The notes: generated by a model from the sequence alone, not told the origin. A stretch of 64,000 nucleotides of DNA from Desmodesmus armatus (GCA_007449985.2 VIIQ02000025.1:310001-374000); one strand, 5' to 3'. Counted from the stretch's first letter, positions 23,401 to 35,529 are shown. Made by a program: numbers and translations.

Positions 23401-26400
23401 GCTCTCTGAATCTGAACTCGTTGCAGGTGGCCAACAAGCGCAACGGCGTGGATGTTGACAAGTTTGACTACCTCAAGCGTGACAGCATGATGTGCGGCGT
23501 GGGCTTGCCGCTGGATGCGCGGCGGCTGATGCTGTTCTCACGGCTGAGCCCTGCAAGGGATAGGGTGAGCTGCATGGCTGATACACAGCTATGGCAAGAA
23601 TTGTGAATACCTTATGAGCTCAAGCTTGCTGGCTGCTGCATGAGATAGGGGGCTTGTGCACAAACTTATGTTCAGGGTGGTGCTGTACGATGCTATCAAA
23701 GCAGGTCTTGCTGAGGTAGAGCGACAAGGCTATAGCTACTTGAACCAGCCCTGCTTTGACGGCGGGGTGTAGCACGATACTTTGCAAGGTGCAGGACTCC
23801 TCTGGCAGAGTTCGTATCTTGCCGCTAGCTGCGCTGCATCTGCAGAGGAGCTTTCCTCCCTTGTTGTTTCCGTCCCTCACTCTTGACCTGTCTTCCTCTC
23901 GATCTTGCATTGTCCGCGTCCTGGACCCTTGACCACTCTCCCCCCCCCCTCAGAGCATGTACCCTAGGCCCTGTACCCAAGTGCACACCTGCTGGGCACA
24001 CAGAGCTGGTGCTTTGCTGATTGTCCTGTACTGCCCTCACTGCGGCCCCTGCTGCACATGCAGATCGTGTTCAAGCAGACAGAGTACTCCAACCTGGCAG
24101 TGGGCCTCTTCCAGTCGCGCGCGGAGATGCACCGGCGGGTTTACACACACCAGTGAGTCATGCAGCTGTTTCAAACTGTCCTGCAGTCCAGACATGCAGG
24201 GGCTTCCAGCAGCTATGGCGGGGATTTGCAGGGCGCATGCTGCCAGGCTGGCCTGTGCTTCTGGGACATGGGCTGGTAGCACTCCATGTGCAGTCTGTGT
24301 CTCCCACTGGCACACACGCTATGTGCAATGTGGCCTGGCATCAGCTGCATGCATTTTTTTGTGCTGAGATTTGTCCTGCATCGCTGTGCAAGGATGCAGA
24401 GGCATGTGATCGGGCTGCACCGCCCGGGTCTTGCTGTGTATGCTGTCATACTTCAAGTGTGATTATCAGGGCATCCTGCTATGGATGTCTGTCGTGATCT
24501 TTTCATTCTTTTTGCTCCTGTAGGAAGATCAAGTCTGTTGAGTTCATGGCCTGTGATGCGCTGGCGCTGGCTGCTGGGCCGCTGGGCCTGCGTGAGGCAA
24601 TCTGCCAGGACGCCAACCTGCAGGTGATCCTGTGCTGGCATACAGAGGCAGCGCCTGCAGACCTTGCACTGGCATGAAGTGGCAACACATACAGAACATG
24701 TTTAGGCATGGAATGCAGCACATACAGATGTCAGCGTGGTACATGCATCTTCTGCGCTCCCAGCAGGACGCAACATGGCTGCAGTACTGGCCAGGGGTGT
24801 CCCCCTGCACCGCTTGTCCTGGCTCACTGGGTGCTTGTTAGGCTGTACAGAGCAGGAGCATGCATGGCCACAGGTGCCCGCCTCATTGGGGCTCAACATG
24901 AAGCCATATGTGTGTGTTGGCTGTCCTGCAGGCGTACATCAACCTGGATGACAGCATCCTGCAGCGGGTGAAGCTCCTGGTGCCTGAGCAGTGGGAGAAG
25001 CCCGCAGACGTCCTCAGGGTGAGGGCACTGCGCATGCGCTCAGCAGCTGCAGCAGTGGAAGTGGCAGCAGCGCGCAGTTGCAGCAGGGTGTGGAGCAGAG
25101 CTGTCAGGAAGCTCCCTTACTTGTGAATGCAACAGCATCGGCCTGTCAAATGTTGACTCCTGGCTTCCTGCATGCAGTGCTGCGTCTGCAGTGATGTGCT
25201 GAGCGTTGTCACACTGTGCTGTGCTGTGCTGTGCTTGCAGGCCCAGGCTCTGGTGGACCAGTTGGAGCGCCGTAAGCTGTACAAGTATGTCAGTGAGGTC
25301 ACGCTGGATGCCAACGCGCAGGCGAAGTACAACGCAGCAGGCGGCAAGCCCACGGCTGACGAGATCGTGGGCTATCAAAGCACAGCAGAGACAGGGGTAA
25401 GTCTGAGCATGACTGGTGGCGCGTGATTTGCTGATTACGGCTACCGCCCTGGCAGTGCATGGAGCACCCCAGCAAATTGTGTCCCCCCTGGCATCTTGTA
25501 CAGTGCAGCTGTGACTGGCGACGTGTGTGTCAGTACATGCTGCCGCTGGGATTGCTTCACAGGTCACACTCTAGCAAAGCCTACGAGGACTGTCAAACAC
25601 TGACGTTTTGTGGCTTGCAAGCTGTTTGACTCTCTGCCTGTGTCTGTTTGAACCCTGCAGGTGCGCCTGAACCCTGATGATGTCATTGTGTGTGAGATCC
25701 GCATTGACCAGGGCATGAAGGAGCTGAACCCAATGCTCAACGTGCGCTTCTACCAGACGGCAGACCCAGAGGGCGGCGAAGAGCCCTTCCAGATGCCACA
25801 GCAGCAGGTCACAAGCATGCTGGGCACAGTGTACCAAGGTGTGCGCCTGCGCTGTCAGGGGGACAGGGAGTGAGCAGGCAGCTGTGGGACACACTGCATG
25901 GCTTTCACAGTTCTGCAGCCCCTGTTTCAGGGCGGAGGGGCCTGTGAAGGACACAGCGTCACCACTGACTTGCACTGCACGGCCGGTTGCATCTCAGCTC
26001 CATCCTGTCTGTTCTGTGTGGCGCCATGCATTAAGCACTACGGCACTGAGAACTACAGGCTAAAAGCAAGCATCGCCCAGCACCCGCACCACTAGACCGT
26101 ATCCAACATCCAATGCTGATTGCTGCAACTGCCGCTGCCATGTGTGTGGCCCTGCAGACAAGATAATCCGTGTGTACAGTAAGAACACCGACCCAGCGGT
26201 CATCAAGGCGCTCAAGTATGCCTTCACGCAGTGGTCGGAAAAGCGCCACAACTGCCAGCCGCCGGGCACGCCCTGGCGCCAGCCGGCAGCATTCGAGCAG
26301 CAGCAGCCGCCGCGGCCGCCGCCCAGCATAGAGCGGCTCAGCGGCCGCGCAGCAAACGCGGGCGGCCTTGCACAGACGATGTTCAAGGCAGATAACAACA

Positions 26401-26585
26401 GCAGCAGCAACGGCAATGCCAACGGCGAGGTGCAGCACATGGGCAGCGGTGGCCGCAGCAGGAAACGCAGCTTGAACTCAGACATGGCGGCAGCATCGCA
26501 GGGCAGCCAGGGCAGCGAGCAGCAAGGCAAGCATGCCCGTGTGAGCAGCCAGCTACCGGACATTGCAGAGGAAGACGACAGCTAG
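20456..26585 (+). CDS. SAMHD1: SAMHD1-like HD-domain dNTP triphosphohydrolase
   Basis: The family hydrolyses dNTPs to deoxynucleosides and triphosphate and so limits the dNTP pool. Fourteen exons: 20456-20576, 20676-20770, 21218-21278, 21582-21695, 22345-22441, 22647-22719, 23008-23115, 23427-23564, 24064-24152, 24524-24623, 24932-25018, 25241-25396, 25661-25838, 26158-26585; all phases agree and give 614 residues. Conserved blocks are VFNDSVHG, IDTPEFQRLRHLKQLG, ASHNRFEHSLG (metal-ligand His84), THDLGHGPFSH (His134-Asp135), and NGVDVDKFDY (Asp234, Lys235, Tyr238), which match the human HD ligands and dNTP contacts. The later blocks SNLAVGLFQSRAEMHRRVY and KLYKYVSEVT follow the family order. 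There is no N-terminal SAM domain; the protein begins about 30 residues before the catalytic core. The last exon adds a disordered Gln/Asn/Gly/Ser tail with a KRS basic patch that could be a nuclear signal. Confidence 0.92.
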
Positions 26586-26659
26586 GGGGTCTGCAGCTGC
26601 GGCAGCCGTGCAACGCACGCGCAGCGCACAGCCGGCATGTGCTTTAGATAGTCCCCTTG

Positions 26660-26915
26660 TGGTGTGTGTGACACTGAGGTTGATGCGTATGCTGTAGCCA
26701 TGTGCGGCTTGTCACCGCGTGCTGCTGCCGCATGGTGACGAGCCTCTGCAAAGCTCAAAGGTGTCTGAGGCTACACCTGCGGTTGTGGTGTGTATGCCAC
26801 TGAGGTTTATGTGTATGGTGTAGCCATGTGTGGCTTGTCGCAGCGCGCTGCCGCCGCAAATCGATCAGCCTCTGCAAAGTTTGAAGGTGTCTGATGGTAC
26901 ACCTGCGGGGTTGAG
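26660..26915. repeat. Two-copy tandem repeat, period about 130 bp
   Basis: Landmarks GGTGTGTGTGACACTGAGGTT, GTGTAGCCATGTG, GCCTCTGCAAAG and GGTGTCTGA followed by ACACCTGCGG occur twice in order, at about 26660-26787 and 26788-26915, in the 3' region of the HD-domain gene. Confidence 0.8.
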
Positions 26916-27660
26916 CAGCCTCCCCCATGGCAGGGCGGTGTGAGCGCAGGCCCCGTTGCTGGTGTTCATCATGCACAGCCTTGAGCAGAGCGGCAGATTG
27001 TTTCAACACCTGGTTTAGCCGTTGTCTGTAGGAGCTGCAGGCTGCATGCTGGGGGAGGGGTCGAGAGACCTTGTACAGGCAGGGTCGAAAGCAGCATATG
27101 CATATGAGAGCGCATGCTGGGCATAGGGCAGGCTGGCACGGTTCTGTTTGTACATGTTCTCTGCGCCCCTGTGATCACCAAGGGTGCGCAGTAGATGATG
27201 CATCAGCAACTGATGCCCCGGCCAGACTCGCTTTGCCGAGGGCCATTTGCAGATCAAAGCACAGTCTCGCTGCGATGCGAGCACATCAGCATCAACTTGA
27301 TGCGCGGGGTAAGGGGTGTGGTCGTGTTGTTGCTTGCCTCAGCGCTTGCATGGTACTGCAGGCAGCAAGCGCGGGCGATAGCGCCCAGCTCATTTATGTG
27401 TTCCGTCTCATGGCATGGACACGCAGAGTGCGAGAGACCCCCTGGTGGCCAAGCTGGAGTGGCCCTCACTTGCAAGATTGCGCCCAACCTGTCTGTGAAC
27501 CATTACGCCTGATTACCAGGAAGCTTGAATGCGTCTTGCTATGTCACCCTCATAAAAGCAGATGTGCAAGCCCCAAGGGAAACGATCAACAGCAGCAGGC
27601 CAGGATTGCCAGGCTGGGAATGGGATGCCCAGGCCGCCTTGAAAAGAACCACTGCTACGG

Positions 27661-27665
27661 TTACA
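27661..27665 (-). terminator. Candidate TGTAA polyadenylation signal
   Basis: TTACA on the plus strand is TGTAA on the coding strand, 62 nt after the stop codon of the TMEM216-like gene. TGTAA is the common signal in chlorophycean algae. Confidence 0.4.
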
Positions 27666-27726
27666 GTGAAGCGTGCACACATCAACACCCTGTCATAAAT
27701 AGCAGCCAAGCCTGCTGCCTGCAACT

Positions 27727-29168
27727 TCAAGTATACCTGGCCGCCTGCATAAACCGTATGGCCGCCAACACACCCAGCAACACCTGCAATTGCCAGCCGA
27801 CACAATGGCAGGGTACATGGTCAGAGCCCAGCTCAGGGTGCATAAGTTCGTGTGTTCGTGCACATTCAGTGTGACAGTGCACCTGGGCTGCAATCCTGAG
27901 CGCCCAGCTGATGGCACTGCCGCTGCAGTGCAAGGCCGTGGTGGGTTTGCCACTGTACCAGTAAGCAAATCAAGGACTTTTGCGTCTGGCGCCTATTCTG
28001 TGGCCGCTGACTGCCTAGCTAAGTGCTGCTGCGGTGACATTGAGGGTGCTGCCACCTGCCCCACATGCAATCTTGCCTGCATGGTGCGCAAGGCCCATCC
28101 CCTGCCATGCAGCTGCTGCTTGGCCTGGAAGGCATGTCAGGATGCAGCAGTAATGCTGGCTGCCTGGCCTAACGCTGAGAGACTCACTTGCAAGCAGCAG
28201 AACGCAAGCGAGATTGCGTGTAACAACACCTCAAGCTTCAACCTGCAAGGTCAAACCAGACAGAAACAGCACATGAGCACACTGGTTGTGATGACAGGGG
28301 ACGAATTGGGAAAGCATGCACCTGCGGGTTGAACCAAGACAACTGCAGCGCTGCATGGCTTTGAATGCCTCGCATCAGCTGAGGGCTGCCGCAGGGCTGT
28401 CGGTCAATGGCTGTTCTCAAGCCCAGATGCAAATCCAACTGCACTGCAGCTCACTACTGATACACCAGCGCTATACTCACACATATGTCTGGAACTGCAG
28501 GTAGTATACAAAGAAGACGATCATAGGCAACGACAGCAGTACACTGAATAGCAGCGGTGCTGACTGCTCCGTCTTATTGCCTTTCGAGCCTGCGACAGCA
28601 CCAGCGCATTTGTCAGCCTCAACATCAGTACTTGGGTTGGTCAGATAGGCATACATGTTGCCAGCAGGTTGCATATTCGATGACTCTGATGGACATCTGG
28701 CTCTCCACAGTAGGGGCTAGCAGCTGCTGTCAGCGCCACATGCCATCGCCGATGCATGCCTGGTGCAAGCATCAGTTGCCATGCCAAGGAACGCATGTGC
28801 TGTAGCTGTGTGGCAGCCACCCACCAAGAAAGAGCCGCGAAGGCTCCACAAGCAGGAACAGCCATTGTATCGCAAACTCTGCTGCGAACTTGTGCTGGGG
28901 GTACGGCAGCGTAACACCTGCGACCACCAGGCACATGAGGCAGCAGGAGTGTTGGCCTGCTGCTGATAGCTGGCAGCAGAGCTTTGGGCGTCACAGACTG
29001 TTACAGCACCAAATGTTCGACCTACCAGACATCACGAGACATCTCAATAATATCAAGAGACAGACGTGTGCACTTGCCTTTGTAGATGAACACCAGGATG
29101 CTGACAACCCAGAACAGCACATCCCACCAGCCCCCGAAGTATATGAAGACTTGCAAGGGCAGGGACGT
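27727..29168 (-). CDS. TMEM216: TMEM216/TMEM80/TMEM17-family four-helix membrane protein
   Basis: TMEM216 sits at the ciliary transition zone with tectonic and MKS-complex proteins. Coding exons, high to low: 29168-29078 (5' end unresolved), 28917-28825, 28589-28481, 28242-28188, 27783-27727. The joined product starts LPLQVFIYFGGWWDVLFW, continues IYKGVTLPYP, then LVEPSRLFLGSKGNKTEQ, YYLQFQTYVLKLEV, and ends AAIRFMQAARYT. These fit the family blocks LQVLxYLNGWY, YKGxxLPYP, EPxRLFxGxKGN and LQTYVLRLEV in order, with four hydrophobic segments. Intron 1 has a GC donor (AAAG|GCAAGT), required both by phase and by the conserved YKG. The frame stays open up to 29285 without an ATG, so a first exon or start remains to be found. 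It implies that the alga makes or once made cilia. Confidence 0.85.
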
Positions 29169-29285
29169 CAATATAGGACGCGATCGTGCTGTACCTGCGT
29201 GCCATGCACACCCATGAGCCGTGCCCTGGCTGTTGCTGCCGTTCCCGCCAATCACAGATCTGCTGTGCTGTGGCCGTGTGTGCAC

Positions 29286-29950
29286 CTACTGCCTGCATCC
29301 CGCTCCCTGTCAAAGCTGAATCCTTTCAAAACCTAATATATGTAAATCCCGGTGATGCTGATTGATAGTGAGTTTCGGTGAGTGGGTTCCACCAAATTGT
29401 GATCAGTCCAGAGTTCTGTTTGCAGCACTAAGAACACATCACAGACTGATCTTCCTGCGAAACTAGGTAGAGATCAGCACATGCGTGTTGCATATTCAAC
29501 TGCAGGCGTCCTGTCAGGTTCGAACCAGGCCATATGACAAACCCTGATGTTGAAACCAGTGCTGTTAGGGCGCATAATGTTGTAGTGAGATCGCAGAGGC
29601 TGAAGCTGCCGTGTCTGACAACGAAAAGAAGTATTAATGCATTAGTGATGCATATGCATGTGCAGCTGAAGCTAGACGAGCTTTGGGGCCCCCAAACCCT
29701 TGGCTCACTGTGACATGAAGGTGTCTGGCCGGTTGCTGGCGCATAATGCTGTTGTTGCTCTGAGTCAGCATACAGGGAGCCTGCTGTGTGGGCCATGTAT
29801 GGAAGCAACTTGCATCGTTCATGTTGTGTTGTTGCTCAACCCTTCATGAACACTGGACACTGTCGATGTACGACGTTTGATGGTCAGCAGTTGTCACAAC
29901 AGCACTGCAGCAGTGTGAGACAGTTGCTGTGCCATGTCCATTACAACCAA
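29286..29950. other. Region between SirB and the TMEM216-like gene
   Basis: Both flanking genes are on the minus strand, so this stretch should hold the SirB 3' end and the promoter and first exon of the TMEM216-like gene. I could not place that exon. A minus-strand TGTAA at 29945-29941 lies only 5 nt after the SirB stop and is a weak polyadenylation candidate. Confidence 0.35.
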
Positions 29951-31396
29951 CTACTGCTGAGGGAGGCTAGCAGCTAGCACTGTCCTGGCATCCACTCCGC
30001 CTGCTGCTGCAACAGCAGGGCAGTCACTTGCAAGCACTGCATGCACTCGCTGCTGTATGATCTTCACCATCAGGGGCTCAATGCCTGCAGCACACATACA
30101 GCAGCGGCACCACATGCGTTAGTTGTGCAGCGGCACAACCAACCTTGCACGTAAGTACTACCAAGGCTACCCCATGATGCCGCCCAGCTGCTTGCAATCA
30201 GGGGTGTCTGTGTGACAGCTCAGGTCACAGACAGCAACTGCTCATGCTGGGCAAGATGCTGTAGCCGATCATGGACAGGCCTGCTTGTGCACTGCTGGTC
30301 TGGCAGGCGCACAGCAGCGTATGCAATGCTGCAGTTGCTGTCGTCGCTGCGACTGCGTGCCAGTGTTCTTGCTGCAGGTGCGCTGCTGCGCAACAAGTCG
30401 CACATGTGTGAGACCCTCATCTCTTCAAAGCTCTGCGATCTCCCATTCGGCCCCTCAGCCAGCGCGACCCCACCCCACCCACCTATGGGCTCTGCTATGC
30501 TGCATGTGATGCTGGGAAACTGCTCCTGTGCTGCAGCCACCAGTGCCGGTATGTCGTCCTGTATGTGCCGCCCTTTGCTGAGGAAGTAGGGTGCAACCAC
30601 CACGCACTGCGCGCCAGCCTCCACACATCGACCTGTCAGCAGACGTGGCATGGCACAACAGCAGACAGTAGCAGAAGGTGACAGCTGGGTTGGTCTGTGC
30701 ACCAAGCAGATTGAAGGGCATGAGCCACTGAGGCCTACCGAGGCAGCAGCATGGCGACGGCGCAGTCGCTGCAGCTGCCAAAGCACTAGCAACACCACTG
30801 CCTGCGCACGCATGTACAACGTCACCTGGCACAACTGGCCCGTGCCCCAGCACGCATGCTCAAGGAGAGGCGAAGCAGGCACTTCTATTTCCTGAGGACT
30901 GCGCTGCCTCTGTCAACTACTAATCCCCCCCCCCCCCCCGGGGCCGGCTGGTCGTCAGTCTGGGCCAAGGACGTGCTACATCCTTGCTGACAGTCTGGAA
31001 AGGGTGCATAGCAAACTCAGGCTGCCCTGGCAAATACAGCAGCACCAGCCGCTCAGTCTCACCTATCGCTTGCGCAATGCTGGGCTCTGCTATTTCCATG
31101 TGTGCAGGCTCCACAATTGGCTGCTGCGTGATCTGCTGGTACAGCTGGCAGAACTCCACCAGCATCTCGTTTGAGGCCTTCCGCCTGGATCCATGGTCGA
31201 CGATCACGATGCCACAGGTGCACTGCTGGGGTGACCCTTGACACCTGCTGCTGCAGCTTGCTGTCTCTGCAGATAGCCCTGCTGCCACAGGCCTGAAACG
31301 TTGATGTTGGTGCACACGTCTTAGTGATTGCGCGTGAAACTGTTGCTGCGGCATGGATGTGCCCTTCATGAACTGGCCCCTGCAGGCTGACTGCAT
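29951..31396 (-). CDS. SIRB: Sirohydrochlorin ferrochelatase, chloroplast (CbiX/SirB type)
   Basis: It inserts Fe2+ into sirohydrochlorin, the last step of siroheme synthesis, in the plastid. Three exons: 31396-31063, 30632-30483, 30084-29951; phases agree and give 205 residues. The N-terminal 60 or so residues from the ATG at 31396 are Gln/Arg/Ser/Ala-rich with few acidic residues, as in a transit peptide. The core begins CGIVIVDHGSRRKASNEMLV, with the catalytic-loop His in DHGSRRK. It continues IVEPAHMEIAEPSIAQAIG and CVVVAPYFLSKGRHIQDDIP, matching the single-domain plant SirB. The frame reaches further upstream without another ATG before a stop, so this ATG is preferred. It is divergent from MOT1 across about 0.4 kb and 4 kb from the siroheme enzyme nitrite reductase, so a shared nitrate response is likely but inferred. 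Confidence 0.9.
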
Positions 31397-31798
31397 CTTC
31401 TGCTGATATGCCAAGGTCGAGCTCAAGAGGAGACTCGGGGAATCTTGAATGCTTTCAACGTACCCACACCACAAATTTGCTTCCAGGCCTAAGCTCAGAT
31501 CAGCTGGGGCAGTGTCTGGCACGGAACTGTCTTGTGCCCTTTGCGTTCCACCAACTGTGGTTTGACTCGGTAGTCTCCCTGATGGTGTCAATTGTACAAT
31601 GGAAAGTTCAAAGCTTGATCACGCGCTGAACAGGCTGGCAGCTCACGCTGACTTCACTCACAGCACACTGTGGCCAGGCTGGTCCCCTTGGAAAGGGCAC
31701 CAGCCCCTGTGCTTCCCCAGCACTCAGGCTCTGGGGTCTGTGCTGCCCAAATCACAACTAATACCAATACTATTGCAGCAGCAGCTGCCTTGGCTGTA
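31397..31798. promoter_or_regulatory. Shared promoter region between SirB and MOT1
   Basis: This 402-bp gap separates the two divergent start codons and must contain both promoters unless upstream non-coding exons exist. I cannot assign a NIT2 (RWP-RK) site with confidence. TGCCCTTT at about 31537-31544 resembles the first half of the published nitrate-responsive element, but the second half is not matched. Confidence 0.5.
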
Positions 31799-34575
31799 AT
31801 GACTACCAGCAGCAGCAACAGCAGCAGGGACACAAAGCTGAGGGCCAGATGCAGCAGCAGCTGGCGTGCTGCTGCGCAACACTGGCTGGCAGGCTCCAGC
31901 CTGGGTCAGGAGCTGAGCGGCTCTCTGGGAGACCTGGGGACGTTCCTGCCCCTGGTGGTGAGGACAATGCACCCCCACTTGCCTCTGCATCGCCAGGCTG
32001 CTTTCCGCCTGTGTTTCTCACACCTCCAGCGCCAGCAACAACTTGGGCCTATCCAATGGGGTGCACCGCTCAGTGTCTAAGACACTAAGCACCACCGTAG
32101 GTCCTCATCAACACAGCAGCAGCAAGCTGAAACATTGGTTGCCTGCGTCATTGCTGCACACAGGTGGCCCTGTCCGCAACCATCCAACTTGACCTTGGCA
32201 CCACACTGCTGTTCAGTGGTCTGTACAATGTGCTGTCAGGGGTTGGGTTTCAGATACCCATGTGCGTGCAGGTAAGCCGCATCCTGCTGCTGCCATGTGG
32301 GCCGGCTAAGCGCAGCAGTTTGCCTGGATATACTTGCATGCCCTCAGTCACAGACAGCGTCCGCACACAGGCTTGTGCTCTCTGTTAGCAGCAGCACAGG
32401 TGGCCATATTGGCACTATGGCAGATCTTTGGTGCACACGACCAGCAGTACATGCACTCAATGTATCAACACCCACCCCAGCCCTGCAAGCTCAAGGCACG
32501 AACTGATCCATCACCTGCGAACTCTCCTTGCCCCTGCGCAGCCAATGAAGACCATTGCAGCAGTAGCCCTCGCTGCGCCCGGCCTCACCCTCCCAGAGGT
32601 GATGGCCGCAGGGCTGTTTGTGGGTTGCGTGATGCTGCTGCTGGGCATCACAGGAGCCATGGACCTGGCCAGCAGGGCTGTGCCTGGCAGCATTGTCAGG
32701 GGCATTCAGCTGGCAGTCGGACTGCAACTGGCGCAGAAGGTGTGTGAGGAGTTTGCTGATAGTGGGTTGCCAAATTGTGCCAAGGCTTTTGGATTGGGGT
32801 GCTGTCCTGACGCAGCAGGGCCTGCAGATTCCGTGTGCATGCGCGCCAAGACCATACCAAAGTTTGACGACTGTGCAGGCGCAGGTACCACATCAGCAGC
32901 CTTCCGTAAATGACCTTTTGTGATGCACTGTGTGCTGTGCTGTGCTGTGGTGTGCTGTGCTACAGGGGATCACACAGGTGTTCAAAGTTGACCAGCACAG
33001 CTACAGGCAGCTCTGGGGTGTTGAGGGCTGTGTGCTGGGTGTGTGTGCAGCAGCAGCCCTGCTCATCACAACACTCCCTGCTGCACTCGCTGACAGCACC
33101 CAGCAGCAGCAGCAGCAGCAGCAGCAGCGCTGCCAACAGGGCTTGTCCTGTGACAGCCTACAGCAGGAGCAAGACCATGAGCCAGGGCACCAGCAGGAGC
33201 AGCCCCATGCTGCAGGCAGAAGCAAGCATCAGGACGGCTTTCCGCATCATAGATGGGCACCTGCTGATCACCAACACCAGCACCAACACCAGCAGCAGCA
33301 ACCAGGCGTAGATGCAGAGTGCCCGCAGGATCAAACACAGCACCATGTACAACACCAACAGCACCACATGGAGGCTTCACACAGGCTAGTCCTGTCAGAC
33401 CCGCCAGCGCAGGCGCTTCCTGCAGACGCAGGCGCATGCGGCGGCTGCAGCAGCAGTACCAGCAGTACCTCTGTCCCCTCTGCGCTGCTGCTGGTGCTTC
33501 TGGGGCTGCTGCTCACTGTGCTGGCATCACCTGATGTCTTGACCCAGCTACGGCTGGGCCCTAGCATCCCTAAGCTGTACATGCCAACTTGGGAGAGTCT
33601 CAAGGCCGGGGTGCTGAAAGCAGGCCTAGCACAGCTCCCATTGACCAGTTTGAATTCTGTAATAGCAGTGTCGCACTTGGCTGCGCAGCTGTTCCCTGAC
33701 AGGGTTGAGGCGCAGGGCTGGCGGTGGCGGCCGGGCGCTGTGGCAGTGTCGGTTGCGGCAATGAACCTGGTGGGCTGCTGGTTTGGCGCGTTTCCATGTT
33801 GCCATGGATCGGGGGGACTGGCTGCGCAGGTGAGAGCAGGACTGGTGTGGTGCCTGGTACTTTGCACCTGTTGCACTTGCTGTCATATGCCTGCACATCG
33901 CTGCTACCGCCGCTGAAATCAGGTCAGATATGTGATGCGTACTTTGCCCGGCATTGTGGACATGCACGCTCCTGCACTTGCACGCATCATTCGTCCGTGT
34001 GAGAAGGTACAGAAGTGCCATTATGTAGGGAGAAAGTGACATGCGCTCTCAGGAAGACGGCAAATCTTGTTCATGCTTATCTGCCGATGAAAATGGCAAA
34101 CATGGTGCAGGACCCTAGCCAGTTTCTGCCTGCTCTGCTGTTGTGTTTGCCACTTTGTGTGCTGCAGTACAAGTTTGGGGCCCGTACAGGGCTTGCCCCT
34201 GTGCTGCTGGGCGGGATGAAGGTCTCGCTGGCGCTGCTGTTTGGCAGCAGCCTGTTGCAGCTGCTGAAGCACTTCCCGCAGCCTCTGCTGGGTGCTCTAC
34301 TGCTGCTGTCAGGGGTGGAGTTGGCAGCCTCAGCGCGCAAGGAAACTGAGCAGCGGGGCTATACCTTAATGCTTCTCACGGCTGCAGCTATCTTGGGGTT
34401 GAAGAATACGGCGGTTGGGTTTGCTGTTGGCTTAGGTGGTTGTGGGATAGTGGCGGTTTGGGCAGCAGTGGCGGCAGGTTGGCAGCGATGGCAGCAGTCC
34501 AGGCGGGGGAGTTACCAGCTTGTGCCGACCACGTCAAGTGGTGTTCAGGATCACCGCAGCGGCTCTCCTGTGTAA
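31799..34575 (+). CDS. MOT1: MOT1-type molybdate transporter
   Basis: It imports molybdate for molybdenum cofactor synthesis, needed by nitrate reductase. Five exons: 31799-31957, 32164-32271, 32542-32739, 32966-33829, 34168-34575; phases agree and give 578 residues. Family signatures are in order: ELSGSLGDLGTFLPLV, LDLGTTLLFSGLYNVLSG, IPMCVQ joined to PMKTIAAVAL, AVPGSIVRGIQLAVGLQLAQ, SLNSVIAVSHLAAQLFPDR, CHGSGGLAAQ joined to YKFGARTGLAPVLLGG. There are about ten hydrophobic segments, as in the sulfate-permease-related MOT1 family. An insertion of roughly 130 residues in exon 4 is rich in Gln and His (HQHQHQHQQQQ, HHVQHQQHH) and lengthens the protein beyond the usual 450-520 residues. The ATG at 31799 is the only one near the conserved start. 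Confidence 0.9.
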
Positions 34576-35529
34576 TTTACGACTGAGACACATATGCCAA
34601 AGGTTGTTGCTGTGCATGGATGTGCCTATGAGACGTAATCTGTCAGGGACATCATATTTGTGCTTGAACACTCGAGGATTTCGTGCTGACAAGGGACAGC
34701 CCCCAGGCTGCCCCTGCACTGCAACCAGCCAGGCAGCAGGGGAACCTGTGCTCGACTCCAAATACAAGGTTGTCCTGCAGGCTGCCCATGTATACGCTAA
34801 TCACGTGTGCAGCAAAGACATGCCAGTTGTTTCATTGCACACAGCAAGATGTTTCGAAGCAAACAACCCCATCAATGCATTGACCAGTAGAGGTGGAGAG
34901 ACCAGTTGGTGACAGGGACAGCGATAGAAGGCATGGCGTAGGGGCTGAATGATTGTGCTTGCTAGGCCACCCTCTGCCCCCCCCCCCCCACACACACACA
35001 CACACCACCACCACCAAAGGGATCCCACTGCGCAGTTGCACTTGAAGGTAGTAGTACTTTGCCATACCAAGCACAAACCAGCACCGCATCACGAAGCAGT
35101 TGAAACGCAACGACATGAACAATTGCATCTTGGGATCCACCCTCAACGAAAGTGTCTTGGGCACGTTCTGTTGGCAGTGGGGTCGGGTACTTGGATGTGC
35201 CTTCTTGAGGCCAATCATTGGCTGACCCTCGAATGCTCATGGTCATGCACCGTAGTTCATCTACATTGTTATTCCGATGATGGCCACTCCGCTGTGGCTG
35301 GTCTTCGCACAGGGTCACCGTTGAGGTGACCTCTTGGCGAGGAGTGACAGGCACCAACAGGGGACCATACATAAGCTACACGGAGAGTATCTTGCCCGAC
35401 CAATCATTGCGTTCTCACAACACGTCGTGTCCAATCTTGTGCTACATCTTTCAAACACAGCACGTACAGGTTCACGTGGGTCTCCAGAAAGGGAGCAAGG
35501 AAGGCATCAGACGCAACGAAAAGGACGTC
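34576..35529. other. Region between MOT1 and nitrite reductase
   Basis: This stretch should hold the MOT1 3' UTR (TGTAA overlaps the stop codon at 34571-34575) and the nitrite reductase promoter. It contains a poly-C/(CA)n/(CCA)n tract at about 34979-35018. A minus-strand ATG-initiated frame at 35372-34962 includes IVHVVAFQLLRDAVLVCAWY. It looks more protein-like than its surroundings but matches nothing I know. Confidence 0.35.

Larger units (their letters stand above)
26586..27726. other. Convergent 3' region between SAMHD1-like and TMEM216-like genes
   Basis: No exon is recognised here. The first part is G/T-rich on the plus strand, as in the other downstream regions of the window, and contains a two-copy tandem repeat. 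Confidence 0.5.

Noticed and set aside
34962..35372. Minus-strand 136-codon ATG frame upstream of nitrite reductase
   Set aside because: No family match, it runs into a simple repeat at its C-terminal end, and it lies in the expected promoter; kept only as a note in the intergenic entry.
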